From contig JAEWZS010000248.1 of the NCBI GenBank assembly GCA_023458355.1, positions 1 through 13,973 on the forward strand: a stretch of 13,973 nt of DNA, in the 5' to 3' direction. Positions 1 to 7,600 of this stretch are shown piece after piece. Made by a program: the position numbers and the translations under genes. The number at the start of each line of letters is the position of its first letter. Positions within the stretch are counted from its first letter, which is position 1. This DNA is from Bacillota bacterium. Lineage in GTDB: Bacteria; Bacillota; Clostridia; Christensenellales; CAG-138. The notes beneath the pieces are model-generated. The model was given only the letters and a program-made list of their open reading frames with translations, had not been told where the DNA came from and ran no database searches.

Positions 1-716
1 GTATATGATGCGAGCTTTGGTGAGACGGTGCATATCCCGAACGATGGGGTCGTCGTAGTTTAGTACCGCAAAGTCGCTTTCGCGTTGATTTTCAAAAATT
101 CGGCACTTCGCGGCGATGTAGTTTTCCATTTTATATTCAAAGCGGTTTAGGTGATCCTCGGTTATGTTGAGCATGCCGGCAGCGTTCGCACGAAAATCCT
201 TGATGCTTTCAAGCTGCAGCGCCGCAACCTCTGCTACAACATAGTCGTCCGCGCTATCATAGACGCATGCTCCGTGATGGGGATGCCTATGTTACCGAGC
301 ACATATGTATGTTTCTCTGCCGCCTTAAATATCTCACCCGTAAGCGCGGTGGTGGTGGTCTTTCCGTTGGTACCGCTAATGCACACAAATTTCGAATCGC
401 GGCTCGCATAGCGGTAACCAAGCTCAATCTCCCCTATTACCTCGATGCCGCGACTTTGAGCTTCCTTAGCAAAAGGAGCAAATAGGGGTATGACCGGGCT
501 CAATATCATAAGGTCGACATTGTCGAGTAGCGTAACAGGATCCTTTCCCAGTGCATCTATATATTCTATGCCGTGTAGCGCTTCTTTTAGACCGTCAATC
601 GAGTTTTTCATATCGTTGACGATTACGCGATACCCGTTTCTATAAAGAAGTTTTGCGCTCGCAATACCGCTTCGCGCCATGCCCACAATGAGGGCTGTTT
701 TCTTTTGCTCGTTCAT
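1..716 (-). pseudogene. murD: UDP-N-acetylmuramoylalanine--D-glutamate ligase (MurD), frameshifted and cut by the window edge
   Basis: MurD adds D-glutamate to UDP-MurNAc-L-Ala in the cytoplasm, an essential ATP-dependent step of peptidoglycan synthesis. The first frame starts at ATG 716 behind AAGGAAGG and shows the N-terminal UDP-binding fold (GMARSG, residues 12-17) and the ATP-binding loop GTNGKTT (115-121). It continues to GNIGIPITEHA and then meets a stop at 234-236. The homology goes on in the next frame from about 261 (YDSADDYVVAEV, then NITEDHLNRF and the ENYIAAK lysine region) and stays open to base 1. The pattern fits one missing base near 258-266. No slippery heptamer is visible there, so programmed shifting is unlikely. 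This is either a sequence error or a real lesion. About 200 C-terminal residues lie outside the window. Two usual motifs also differ: SPG reads SPV, and SSFQL reads AALQL. The family call is firm; its functional state is open. Confidence 0.85.
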
Positions 717-753
717 ACTTGCCTTCCTTACGGTTCGGTTCGGCGTTGGGGTT

Positions 754-886
754 AAAAAAAGCCGTCCGATGCGTCAAGGTGCTTGAGGCAACAGAGCCGC
801 GCTCTGCCTCAAACGCCTTAACCCTCCGCGTCCGCCGTGCCAAGCGCCAAGCAACCACGGCTTTTCGGATTTAACCACCGGACGGC
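754..886 (-). terminator. Branched inverted-repeat structure ending in a U-run, between mraY and murD
   Basis: Read on the minus strand, an 11-bp closing stem (arms 876-886 and 761-771, one G-U pair) is followed directly by seven U (754-760), as in an intrinsic terminator. Unlike a plain terminator, the roughly 100 nt inside fold into further hairpins. One is GCCGTG/CACGGC near 834-861. The other is a long arm pairing 816-822 with 773-779, then TTGAGG with CCTCAA, then CAGAGC with GCTCTG around a 3-nt loop. It could be a structured leader or attenuator for murD, or a dispersed palindromic repeat inserted in the operon. It fills most of the only large gap in the operon. The pairing is seen directly; the function is inferred. 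Confidence 0.6.
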
Positions 887-897
887 AGTAAAAACGG

Positions 898-1914
898 TTA
901 CACAAATGCCAAAAGGCATATCAAACACAAAACAGTTGTAACTATCATATATATCGATACAATCTTCGTTTCGGAATAGCCCGCAAGCTCAAAATGATGG
1001 TGTAAAGGTGCCATTTTGAAAATTCTTTTTTTGCGAAGCTTATAAGAACCCACCTGCAAGATCACCGAAACGGTGCTGGCAACAAAGCATCCTCCCATAA
1101 TAGGGAGTAAAAATGCCGCGCGGGAGAATATGGCCATGCATGCGATGGCTCCGCCGAGCGCTAATGAACCCGTATCTCCCATGAACACGCGCGCAGGATA
1201 AGCATTGTACCTTAAAAATCCCATGCATGCGCCGGCTACGGCGGCAGAGAACATTCCCATAGACTTAAGTTCCGCACTTAGCTGCGTCTGCGCCGCCTGT
1301 GAGGCATCCGCGGGGGTGAGTACCGCCTGCGACATGTAGTAAAATATCATCCCCATCGTCAGCGCATAAACGAGCGTCACACCCGAGGCGAGTCCGTCAA
1401 GACCGTCGGTCAAATTAACAGCGTTGACGATGGCGACTACTACAAAAATGATGAACGGGATATAAAAAACCCCGAGATCCCACTCCAAGTTCAGAAACGG
1501 CATGTAAATCTTCGAGCCGACGAATGGGCTGTTGTATGCATACAAAGCGATAATCGCGGCCACGCAGAACTGGCCGATGATTTTTTGGTACGCGCGAAGC
1601 CCAACGGTATTTTTGAGACGGACCTTTAAAAAGTCGTCCAGGAACCCAAGCAGGCCAAAACCCGTAGTCACAAGTAGTGCAGGAAGCACAAATTCCATAG
1701 CGCTTAACGAGAATGCAAGCGCGCCTGCTAAAATGCCCGCGATAATCATTAAGCCTCCCATCGTGGGAGTTCCGCTTTTTTTCAAGTGAGATTTAGGTCC
1801 GTCTGAGCGTTCTTGCTGACCGAACTTGAGCTTTTGTAGGGCCGGTATGAGCACCGGTCCCAAGAGCATCGTTACGAGCGCGGCTAGTAGGAGCGCATAA
1901 ATAAGGTTATCCAT
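898..1914 (-). CDS. mraY: Phospho-N-acetylmuramoyl-pentapeptide transferase (MraY)
   Basis: MraY is the polytopic membrane enzyme that transfers phospho-MurNAc-pentapeptide from UDP onto undecaprenyl phosphate, making lipid I. The 338-residue product is of normal family length and strongly hydrophobic throughout. Family motifs occur in order: SGTPTMGG (47-54), the catalytic pair DD at 93-94, NLTDGLDGLA (167-176), MGDTGS with its catalytic Asp at 247, and the histidine motif PLHHHFEL (303-310). The stretch near 198-222, between the LTDGLDG and MGDTGS motifs, is longer and more polar than I expect for the family and probably forms an enlarged loop. The gene begins 21 nt after murE with only a weak ribosome binding site, so translation is probably coupled to murE. 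murF, often found between murE and mraY, is absent. Confidence 0.97.
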   Translation of the reverse strand: MDNLIYALLLAALVTMLLGPVLIPALQKLKFGQQERSDGPKSHLKKSGTPTMGGLMIIAGILAGALAFSLSAMEFVLPALLVTTGFGLLGFLDDFLKVRLKNTVGLRAYQKIIGQFCVAAIIALYAYNSPFVGSKIYMPFLNLEWDLGVFYIPFIIFVVVAIVNAVNLTDGLDGLASGVTLVYALTMGMIFYYMSQAVLTPADASQAAQTQLSAELKSMGMFSAAVAGACMGFLRYNAYPARVFMGDTGSLALGGAIACMAIFSRAAFLLPIMGGCFVASTVSVILQVGSYKLRKKRIFKMAPLHHHFELAGYSETKIVSIYMIVTTVLCLICLLAFV

Positions 1915-1935
1915 CGTAATTCTTGGAGCGGTCCG

Positions 1936-3369
1936 TCAACGCGACAGTATCTCCGCAACGATCTCCTTCTCATCAAAATGGTGCTTACCGCCGTTGATTT
2001 CCTGGTAGCTTTCGTGCCCTTTACCCGCAAGGATGATGACATCGTCCTTATGCGCGTTAAAAAGCGCGTATTCAATGGCGGCATAGCGGTTTTCGATGAC
2101 CACATACTCGGTGCCGGTCTTCTTAACGCCTTCCTCTATGGCGCTGATGATGGACACAGGCTCCTCGCTGCGGGGATTGTCCGAGGTGAGTACGATGAAG
2201 TCGGAATAGCGGCCCGCCACCTCGCCCATGAGCGGGCGTTTTGCCTTGTCGCGGTCGCCTCCGCAGCCGAACAAAGTGACGATTCTGCCCTTTGCAAAGC
2301 CGCGTACAGTCTTTAAAACGTTTTCAAGCGCGTCGGGCTTATGCGCATAATCGAGAAATACCGTAAAGTCTCGTCCACCGCTTGGCAGAGGCTCGAGCCT
2401 GCCTGATACCACGCCCATTTTTTCGAGCCCGTGCTTGATTGAATCAAGCGTTAGGCCAAGCTCAATAGCTGCAGCGGAAGCACCCATGGCGTTGTAAACG
2501 CTGAATATACCGGGGGTCGGTATGTTAATACGCGTCCTGCCGATGCGGGTGATCAAATCAAACTGCACCCCGCGCGTTGTGATGTCAATCTCAGCGGCGG
2601 AAACATCCGCGCGTTCAGTGATGCCAAAGGACGTTCTCGGGATCATAATATCCTCGAGCATTTTCTCGGAATGCGAATCATCCGCGTTCACGATGGCTAA
2701 TTTGCTTTGTCGAAACAACAGCTTTTTGGCCGCCAGATAGCTTTCGAAATTTTTATGGTAGTCCAGGTGATCCTGGGTAAGGTTGGTAAATACCCCAACA
2801 TCGAATTCAATACCGTGTACACGATGCTGGTCGAGCGAATGGGAGGATACTTCCATCACCACGAGATCCACGTTTTCATCCTTCATTGTCCGAAGCAACG
2901 CCTGTAGATCTACGCTTTCGGGGGTTGTACGGTCGCTCTCCACATTCTTGTCACCAATCATGTTGCGGATGGTGCCGATAAGCCCGACTTTCTGCCCGGC
3001 AGCCTCTGCGACGGCCTTGAGCATGTAGGTGGTGGTGGTTTTACCGCTCGTGCCTGTGATACCCGCTATACGTAGGCTCTCTGCGGGATAGCCATATAGT
3101 GCTGCGGCCATCTCCGCCATGGCAATACGGGTATTCTTTACGAGGATTTGTGTAACGTTTAAAGGAAGCTTACGCTCCACTACAAGCGCTGCAGCTCCTG
3201 ATTCGACCGCCTGTTTTGCATAAACGTGCCCGTCTGCAAATGTGCCGACCACGCAAAAGAACACATCGCCCGTTTCAACTTTTTTTGAGCTGTACCTTAG
3301 GGCTTTTACGTCTTTATCTTCGCCAATCAATTCGTGTTCTGTTCGTTTTAATAGCTCGCTGAGCAGCAT
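1936..3369 (-). CDS. murE: UDP-MurNAc-tripeptide synthetase (MurE), meso-DAP type
   Basis: MurE is a cytoplasmic Mur ligase that adds the third stem-peptide residue to UDP-MurNAc-L-Ala-D-Glu. The 477-residue product has the ATP loop GTSGKTT (106-112), the region for the carbamylated lysine YLAAKK (K215), GRLEP at 324-328 opening the C-terminal domain, the specificity motif DNPR (397-400) and GKGHE (449-453). In this family DNPR marks use of meso-diaminopimelate rather than lysine, which fits a clostridial wall. The start at 3369 is chosen because GGAGGAGAC lies directly in front of it and the protein then begins like the family (MLLSELL). A longer in-frame reading would overlap the upstream transpeptidase gene and has no homology. 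It starts 10 nt after that gene. All key residues appear intact. Confidence 0.97.
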   Translation of the reverse strand: MLLSELLKRTEHELIGEDKDVKALRYSSKKVETGDVFFCVVGTFADGHVYAKQAVESGAAALVVERKLPLNVTQILVKNTRIAMAEMAAALYGYPAESLRIAGITGTSGKTTTTYMLKAVAEAAGQKVGLIGTIRNMIGDKNVESDRTTPESVDLQALLRTMKDENVDLVVMEVSSHSLDQHRVHGIEFDVGVFTNLTQDHLDYHKNFESYLAAKKLLFRQSKLAIVNADDSHSEKMLEDIMIPRTSFGITERADVSAAEIDITTRGVQFDLITRIGRTRINIPTPGIFSVYNAMGASAAAIELGLTLDSIKHGLEKMGVVSGRLEPLPSGGRDFTVFLDYAHKPDALENVLKTVRGFAKGRIVTLFGCGGDRDKAKRPLMGEVAGRYSDFIVLTSDNPRSEEPVSIISAIEEGVKKTGTEYVVIENRYAAIEYALFNAHKDDVIILAGKGHESYQEINGGKHHFDEKEIVAEILSR

Positions 3370-3379
3370 GTCTCCTCCA

Positions 3380-5512
3380 TTATCCCCCGCCGATTTGTGT
3401 GGCGGAGAACTCCACAAATACTTCCGTGCCCGGATTAACCTCCGTGCCTGCCACCGGGTTTTGGCGAATCGCTGTGCCGCTCTGATCCGGTGGGTCGATA
3501 CGGATGGTAAGGCCGAGCGCCGCGAGCGCGTCATGCGCTTCAAGGCGTGTTTTGCCATTCAGGTCGGGCACCGTAACGGTATCGGCTTCGTCCCATTCGT
3601 TCATAACGGCAGCTGTCAATTCGGTGTACAAAAGTACCTCCGAGTTTTTATTTACAACAGAACCCGCGGCGGGAACCTGCGCCGTGACCGTGTCGGTCTC
3701 CTGATAAGCGGCTTTAAGGCCTGCTTCTTCAAGCTTATCCTTCGCTTCGGATACGGAAAGCCCCGTAACATCGGGTACGGTAACACTCTCCACACTTCCC
3801 TCAGGCAAGTAGCCGTAATGCCTCAGTGTCTCCTCGAGCACCACCTTCACAAAAGGCGCTGCTACGGTGCTGCCGAATATCACACCAACCTGCGGTTCAT
3901 CCACAAGGAGCAGGCACACGAATTCCGGATCATCAGCAGGTGCGAAACCGATAAAGGAAGCGATGAGCTTACCTTGCGCGACTGCCCCGTTTTCATACTT
4001 CTGCGCAGTACCCGTTTTCCCGCCTACGCGATAGCCTGGGATGCCTGCGTTGCGGCCGCTGCCTTCCGTAACAACGCTTTCGAGTATCTGCCGTACGATT
4101 GCTGAGGTTTCCTCGCTGATGACGCGGCGCACCACTGTGGGCTTGTTCTCGAGGAGTATTTCCCCGTTTGGCGAAACAATCTGTTTTACCACATAGGGCT
4201 GCATAAGATTACCGCCGTTGATTGCCGCAGAGGTGGCTGCTGCAAGCTGGATAGGCGTTACCGCAATGCTCTGGCCAAATCCAATGCGCGCAAGCGTGTT
4301 TTCGGTGATGTACTTCTCCTGTGTAACAATACCGCCGGCCTCACCCTGAATACCGCTGCCCGTTACCGAGCCGAAGCCAAACTTGTATATGTAATCATAA
4401 AACGATTCCCTGCCCATTGCAAGCGCCATCGACATGAAGGCAACGTTACAGGAGTTCTGAACCGCCTTGATTAAAGTCTGTGAGCCATGTCCGCCGCTTT
4501 TCCAGCAGCGCACTCTTTCGCCGTTGCTCAATACTTTATAACCCGGGCAGAAATAGCCGGAACCGGTTGTTACCTTTTGGCTGTCAAGCGCCCCGGACAG
4601 CGTCACTATTTTAAAGGTAGAGCCCGGTTCGTAGGCGTCTGCAACGATGCGGTTGCGCATAAGGCTTTGGAGTAGTTCAATGTCGCTTCGCGGCGGATTG
4701 TTGAGGTCAAGATCCGGATAGGAACAAATCGCAATGATCTCGCCGGTCTTGCAGTTCATTATGATGCACTGTGCATTCTTGGCAGTGTTAATCGTAAGCG
4801 CCTGCTTTAACTGTTTTTCAAGGATCGATTCCACCGCACTGTCAGTGGTTAAAACCAACGTGCCGCCGTCAAGCGGCTCGATGATTTCCTCAAGTCCGTA
4901 GGCAAGCGCATTGCCCTTGCGGTCGGTCTCTGTAATCATGCGGCCATTTTCGCCGCTTAGGTATTTATCGTACTTTTGCTCTAAGCCCGCCTGTCCCGTC
5001 CCGTCCACGGTGGTGAAGCCTATAAGCTGCGAGAAGGTGTTAGATAGCGGATAGTAGCGCTTGGTGTCTACGGCCGTGCCCACGCCTGCGCCAAGCTTAA
5101 GGGCTACGATTTTATCCACCATATCGCGCTCCACGGCACGTTTTAAGACGACCTCCATCTTATCTACATCGCTTACCTTGGCGAGTACGCTCTCATAGTC
5201 CATTTCAAGAAGGTTTGACAGCTCGCGCGCTACGCGCTCGCGGTCTGCATCGCCGACTTGCTGCGGCCAAACGAGCACTTTGTATGCCGTCCCGCTCTGC
5301 GCGAGCACAACGCCGTTGGTATCGAGTATCATGCCGCGCTTTGCTGTAAGCGATGTATCGCGTGTCCACTGTGAAAGCGCCATCTCCTGAAGCTCGTCGC
5401 TCCATATTACTTGAATATAAAAAATACGCCCAAGCAGTATTACGAATACGAGAGCGATCGCAATGAGCGTCCAAAGCAGTCTTTTTTTGTTGGATACAGC
5501 CGGCGCGCCCAT
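3380..5512 (-). CDS. Class B penicillin-binding protein with two PASTA repeats (SpoVD/FtsI type)
   Basis: This is a membrane-anchored DD-transpeptidase that cross-links septal or spore-cortex peptidoglycan outside the cell. The 710 residues hold one N-terminal membrane anchor (about 12-34), a class B dimerisation domain beginning near RGMILDTNG (59-67), and a transpeptidase domain. The catalytic serine is in STFK (298-301), with SCN at 354-356 and KTGT at 499-502. Two PASTA repeats follow, at about 577-632 and 645-703. PASTA repeats on a class B enzyme in the dcw cluster are typical of SpoVD and PBP2b in Firmicutes. Division versus sporulation use cannot be settled here: no second class B gene adjoins it, which slightly favours a role in vegetative division. 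The start is ATG 5512, behind an AAGGGGG ribosome binding site. Confidence 0.95.
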   Translation of the reverse strand: MGAPAVSNKKRLLWTLIAIALVFVILLGRIFYIQVIWSDELQEMALSQWTRDTSLTAKRGMILDTNGVVLAQSGTAYKVLVWPQQVGDADRERVARELSNLLEMDYESVLAKVSDVDKMEVVLKRAVERDMVDKIVALKLGAGVGTAVDTKRYYPLSNTFSQLIGFTTVDGTGQAGLEQKYDKYLSGENGRMITETDRKGNALAYGLEEIIEPLDGGTLVLTTDSAVESILEKQLKQALTINTAKNAQCIIMNCKTGEIIAICSYPDLDLNNPPRSDIELLQSLMRNRIVADAYEPGSTFKIVTLSGALDSQKVTTGSGYFCPGYKVLSNGERVRCWKSGGHGSQTLIKAVQNSCNVAFMSMALAMGRESFYDYIYKFGFGSVTGSGIQGEAGGIVTQEKYITENTLARIGFGQSIAVTPIQLAAATSAAINGGNLMQPYVVKQIVSPNGEILLENKPTVVRRVISEETSAIVRQILESVVTEGSGRNAGIPGYRVGGKTGTAQKYENGAVAQGKLIASFIGFAPADDPEFVCLLLVDEPQVGVIFGSTVAAPFVKVVLEETLRHYGYLPEGSVESVTVPDVTGLSVSEAKDKLEEAGLKAAYQETDTVTAQVPAAGSVVNKNSEVLLYTELTAAVMNEWDEADTVTVPDLNGKTRLEAHDALAALGLTIRIDPPDQSGTAIRQNPVAGTEVNPGTEVFVEFSATQIGGG

Positions 5513-5540
5513 CGACTACCCCCTTATCCCCCGGACGTTT

Positions 5541-6050
5541 TCAGTCGCCGTTCACCTTCACGATCTGCTCCGCACCGGGATAACCCATATCGGCCTCTTG
5601 TGCCGCTTCGCGTGCATCGTCGATGCATACAGCGCTGTTGAGCTTTACCGCGAGCTCTGTCAGTTCTATCTCGCATTGCTTAATGTCATTTTTAAGCGCA
5701 TTGACTTTGTTGTACTCGGTCGAGATCTCGGCATACCTCATTAAAATACCTATGAGCGCTGCGGCGATGAAAACGACCGTTGCAAGTACGCCAACCTTCT
5801 TAAAAAACAGCTTTATGGGGCTCGGTTTATCCTCTGCCTGCGGAGCTTTGTGCGTTTTCGGTGCAGGGCGCGTTTTCACAGCGGGATTAAACGGATATGC
5901 TTCCGCTTCGAATTCGAACGCCTCTTCCTCAGGCTCATACTTTGGCAAAGCGGAGGACTGGTACACGCGGGAATCCACATACACCCTTGTTGCGCTGTTC
6001 TTAGGAGTATATCCCTTTACACTTTCAGTCTTCCTTGCCGCTACTGCCAT
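5541..6050 (-). CDS. ftsL: FtsL-like septum protein (short, single-pass, coiled coil)
   Basis: This is a small bitopic division protein in the usual ftsL position between rsmH and the class B transpeptidase gene. FtsL forms a coiled-coil complex with DivIC/FtsB-like partners and activates FtsW-PBP septal synthesis. The sequence is too variable for motif proof, so the call rests on position and architecture. A roughly 85-residue cytoplasmic N-terminus, with the acidic patch EPEEEAFEFEAEA and then a Pro/Lys-rich stretch, comes before one membrane helix (VGVLATVVFIAAALIGILM). A heptad-like helix follows (about 30 residues, AEISTEYNKVNALKNDIKQ onward). A start at 6050 is preferred over the ATG at 6059: GGAG lies 9 nt before 6050 but only 1 nt before 6059. 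The N-terminal cytoplasmic part is long for an FtsL. Confidence 0.75.
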   Translation of the reverse strand: MAVAARKTESVKGYTPKNSATRVYVDSRVYQSSALPKYEPEEEAFEFEAEAYPFNPAVKTRPAPKTHKAPQAEDKPSPIKLFFKKVGVLATVVFIAAALIGILMRYAEISTEYNKVNALKNDIKQCEIELTELAVKLNSAVCIDDAREAAQEADMGYPGAEQIVKVNGD

Positions 6051-6071
6051 GTTATTCATCTCCGTTACAAG

Positions 6072-7013
6072 TTATAACTTTTGTATGGCTCTAAGCTTCG
6101 CACTGCGCGAACGAGGGTTCCTATTTACTTCCTCCTCGTTTGCTATGAGAGGCTTTTTTGTAAGAATACGCGCGGTGGGTAATTTATTGCATGTACACAT
6201 GGGTGCGCGTGGATCGCAGACGCAGGGGTTTTCGTAAGTGCGGAATGCCTGCTTCACGATGCGGTCCTCAAGTGAATGGAAGGAAATCACGGCAAGTACG
6301 CCGTCTTTTTCGAGCAACTCTTGCGCATCGTCTATCGCTTTTCTCAGTCCGTCAAGCTCGGCATTGACCGCTATACGAAGCGCCTGAAACGTGCGCCTGG
6401 CGGGATGCGGCCCTTCGCGGCGCGCCGCTGCGGGAATCGCGTTTTTGATGATATCCGCAAGTTCCGTGGTACTGTCAAGCGTGTGCTTTTCCCTCTCGCG
6501 AAGAATGGACGATGCGACGCGGGAAGCATAGCGTTCCTCGCCGTATTCCCGTATGACGCGCGCAAGCTCCTCAAAGGAGTAGCCATTCACCACATCGTAA
6601 GCGCGAAAGGGAGATGAAGTATCCATTCGCATGTCAAGCGGCGCGTCCTCGTTGTAGGAAAAACCGCGTTTTCCTTCGTCGAGCTGATGGGAAGACACCC
6701 CCAAATCCAGCAATATGCCGCTGACTTGATGTATCGAAAGCCCGTTTAGAAGGCTTTTCATCTGAAAGAAGTTACCGCGTAATGCGGTGAAAGCATTTTG
6801 AAAATATTGAAGCCTTTTTGTTGCTTCGGTGATAGCGTCTGCATCGCGATCTATGCCTATGAGCCGTGAACCCTTTGGCAGCCTTTCAAGCACAGCCTCC
6901 GCATGCCCTCCCCCACCCAGCGTTCCGTCCACGAACACACCGCCGCGCGTTGGTCTTAAGAGTTCCAGTACTTCTTCAAGCATGATGGGAACATGATAGT
7001 TTACTTCCGTCAT
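6072..7013 (-). CDS. rsmH: 16S rRNA (cytosine-N4)-methyltransferase RsmH (MraW)
   Basis: RsmH methylates N4 of C1402 in 16S rRNA in the ribosomal P site, using S-adenosylmethionine. The 313-residue length is normal. The SAM-binding motif FVDGTLGGGGHAEAVL lies near residue 27. The substrate-side motifs LLDLGVSSHQLDEGKRGFSY and PLDMRMD follow in the first half, and the family signature ISFHSLEDRIVKQAFR is near the C-terminus. Before the end there is a short cysteine-containing stretch (CVCDPRAPMCTC) common in this family. Its ATG overlaps the mraZ stop codon by four bases (ATGA), so the two genes are translationally coupled. The ftsL-like gene begins shortly after its stop. Nothing looks damaged. 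Confidence 0.97.
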   Translation of the reverse strand: MTEVNYHVPIMLEEVLELLRPTRGGVFVDGTLGGGGHAEAVLERLPKGSRLIGIDRDADAITEATKRLQYFQNAFTALRGNFFQMKSLLNGLSIHQVSGILLDLGVSSHQLDEGKRGFSYNEDAPLDMRMDTSSPFRAYDVVNGYSFEELARVIREYGEERYASRVASSILREREKHTLDSTTELADIIKNAIPAAARREGPHPARRTFQALRIAVNAELDGLRKAIDDAQELLEKDGVLAVISFHSLEDRIVKQAFRTYENPCVCDPRAPMCTCNKLPTARILTKKPLIANEEEVNRNPRSRSAKLRAIQKL

Positions 7014-7456
7014 ATGCCAAGCCCCGTCAGATACGCGAGGGTATCGTCGTCAAAGCCTTCGTCTTCATGTAAGTGACGCTCCCATACGGGTGCGCTCCAT
7101 ATCTCCATGCGGTTACCCATGCCAATGAGCACAACCTCATCGGTGATTGCGGCAAGCTCGCGAAGCTGTGCGGAAATTAAAATACGCCCCTGCTTGTCCG
7201 GCTGGCAGTCGCAAGCATTGGCGAACAGCATGCGCATGGCGTTTTGGGCCGTAACATCGGCCATGGCGGTTTTCTTGAAGCGCTCCAAAAGCTCGTTCCA
7301 TACGGGTAGAGACATACCGGATAAGCACCTGCCGCCGCCGCGCCCTGTAAGGCCGCGGGTGACGATGATGGTGTCCCCCAGATCGTCCCGCCACTTCGCA
7401 GGTATAAATATCCTGCTTTTCGGGTCCACGCTATGCTTGTAGGAGCTAATCAGCAT
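7010..7456 (-). CDS. mraZ: Transcriptional regulator MraZ
   Basis: MraZ is a DNA-binding protein with two SpoVT/AbrB-like swapped-hairpin domains that regulates its own dcw operon. The 148-residue product has the two expected copies of the DxxxR-type core, VDPKSRIFIPAKWR at the N-terminus and PDKQGRILISAQLRE in the second half. The ATG at 7456 is chosen because GGAGG lies 8 nt upstream and the protein then starts in family fashion (MLISSYKHSVD). An upstream in-frame ATG would place the start on the promoter. Compared with the usual family form, the loop after TRGL carries a short Gly/Arg-rich insert (TGRGGGRC) in the first domain. It is the first gene of the operon, and its likely binding sites lie on the promoter just upstream. 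Confidence 0.95.
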   Translation of the reverse strand: MLISSYKHSVDPKSRIFIPAKWRDDLGDTIIVTRGLTGRGGGRCLSGMSLPVWNELLERFKKTAMADVTAQNAMRMLFANACDCQPDKQGRILISAQLRELAAITDEVVLIGMGNRMEIWSAPVWERHLHEDEGFDDDTLAYLTGLGI

Positions 7457-7481
7457 CGCGCATGCCTCCGTAAAAAGATAC

Positions 7482-7496
7482 AGCTGTACCACAGCT
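7482..7496. other. 15-bp inverted repeat in the mraZ leader
   Basis: AGCTGT and ACAGCT arms of 6 bp flank a 3-nt centre, between the mraZ -10 element and its ribosome binding site. It could be a short RNA hairpin in the leader or a protein binding site. I cannot tell which. Confidence 0.4.
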
Positions 7497-7511
7497 TTGA
7501 TTCTTACTGGT

Positions 7512-7540
7512 ATTATACACCACTTCGCAACACCTGTCAC
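7512..7540 (-). promoter_or_regulatory. SigmaA-type promoter of the dcw operon (PmraZ)
   Basis: On the minus strand there is GTGACA (7535-7540) as a -35 element matching TTGACA at 5 of 6 positions, a 17-bp spacer, and a perfect TATAAT (7512-7517) as the -10. The mraZ ATG lies about 55 nt downstream, giving a short leader. The promoter lies within the MraZ box array, which implies autoregulation. Confidence 0.8.
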
Positions 7541-7545
7541 CACTT
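7518..7545 (-). promoter_or_regulatory. MraZ operator: three GTGG/GTGT boxes at 10-bp spacing
   Basis: On the minus strand the cores GTGG (7540-7543), GTGT (7530-7533) and GTGG (7520-7523) recur at exactly 10-bp intervals, two of them as AAGTGGTG. MraZ proteins are known to bind short G-rich direct repeats once per helical turn upstream of mraZ (TGGG-type in E. coli, AAAGTG-type in mycoplasmas). The array covers the -35 element and spacer of the promoter, so bound MraZ should affect RNA polymerase access. Confidence 0.75.
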
Positions 7546-7600
7546 TTATGAAATATTACTGCACTTTTTTACCAAATTATGCGTGTTTTTCCTACAAAAT

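Noticed and set aside
240..275. Programmed ribosomal frameshift in murD
   Set aside because: There is no X-XXY-YYZ type heptamer or nearby stimulatory stem at the junction, and MurD is not known to use one.
640..858. Minus-strand open frame across the mraY-murD gap
   Set aside because: It overlaps the start of murD in another frame, and its codons come from the inverted-repeat structure, which explains the open frame better than a protein does.
3242..4105. Long plus-strand open frame opposite the penicillin-binding protein and murE genes
   Set aside because: It is a shadow of two well-supported minus-strand genes and matches no family.
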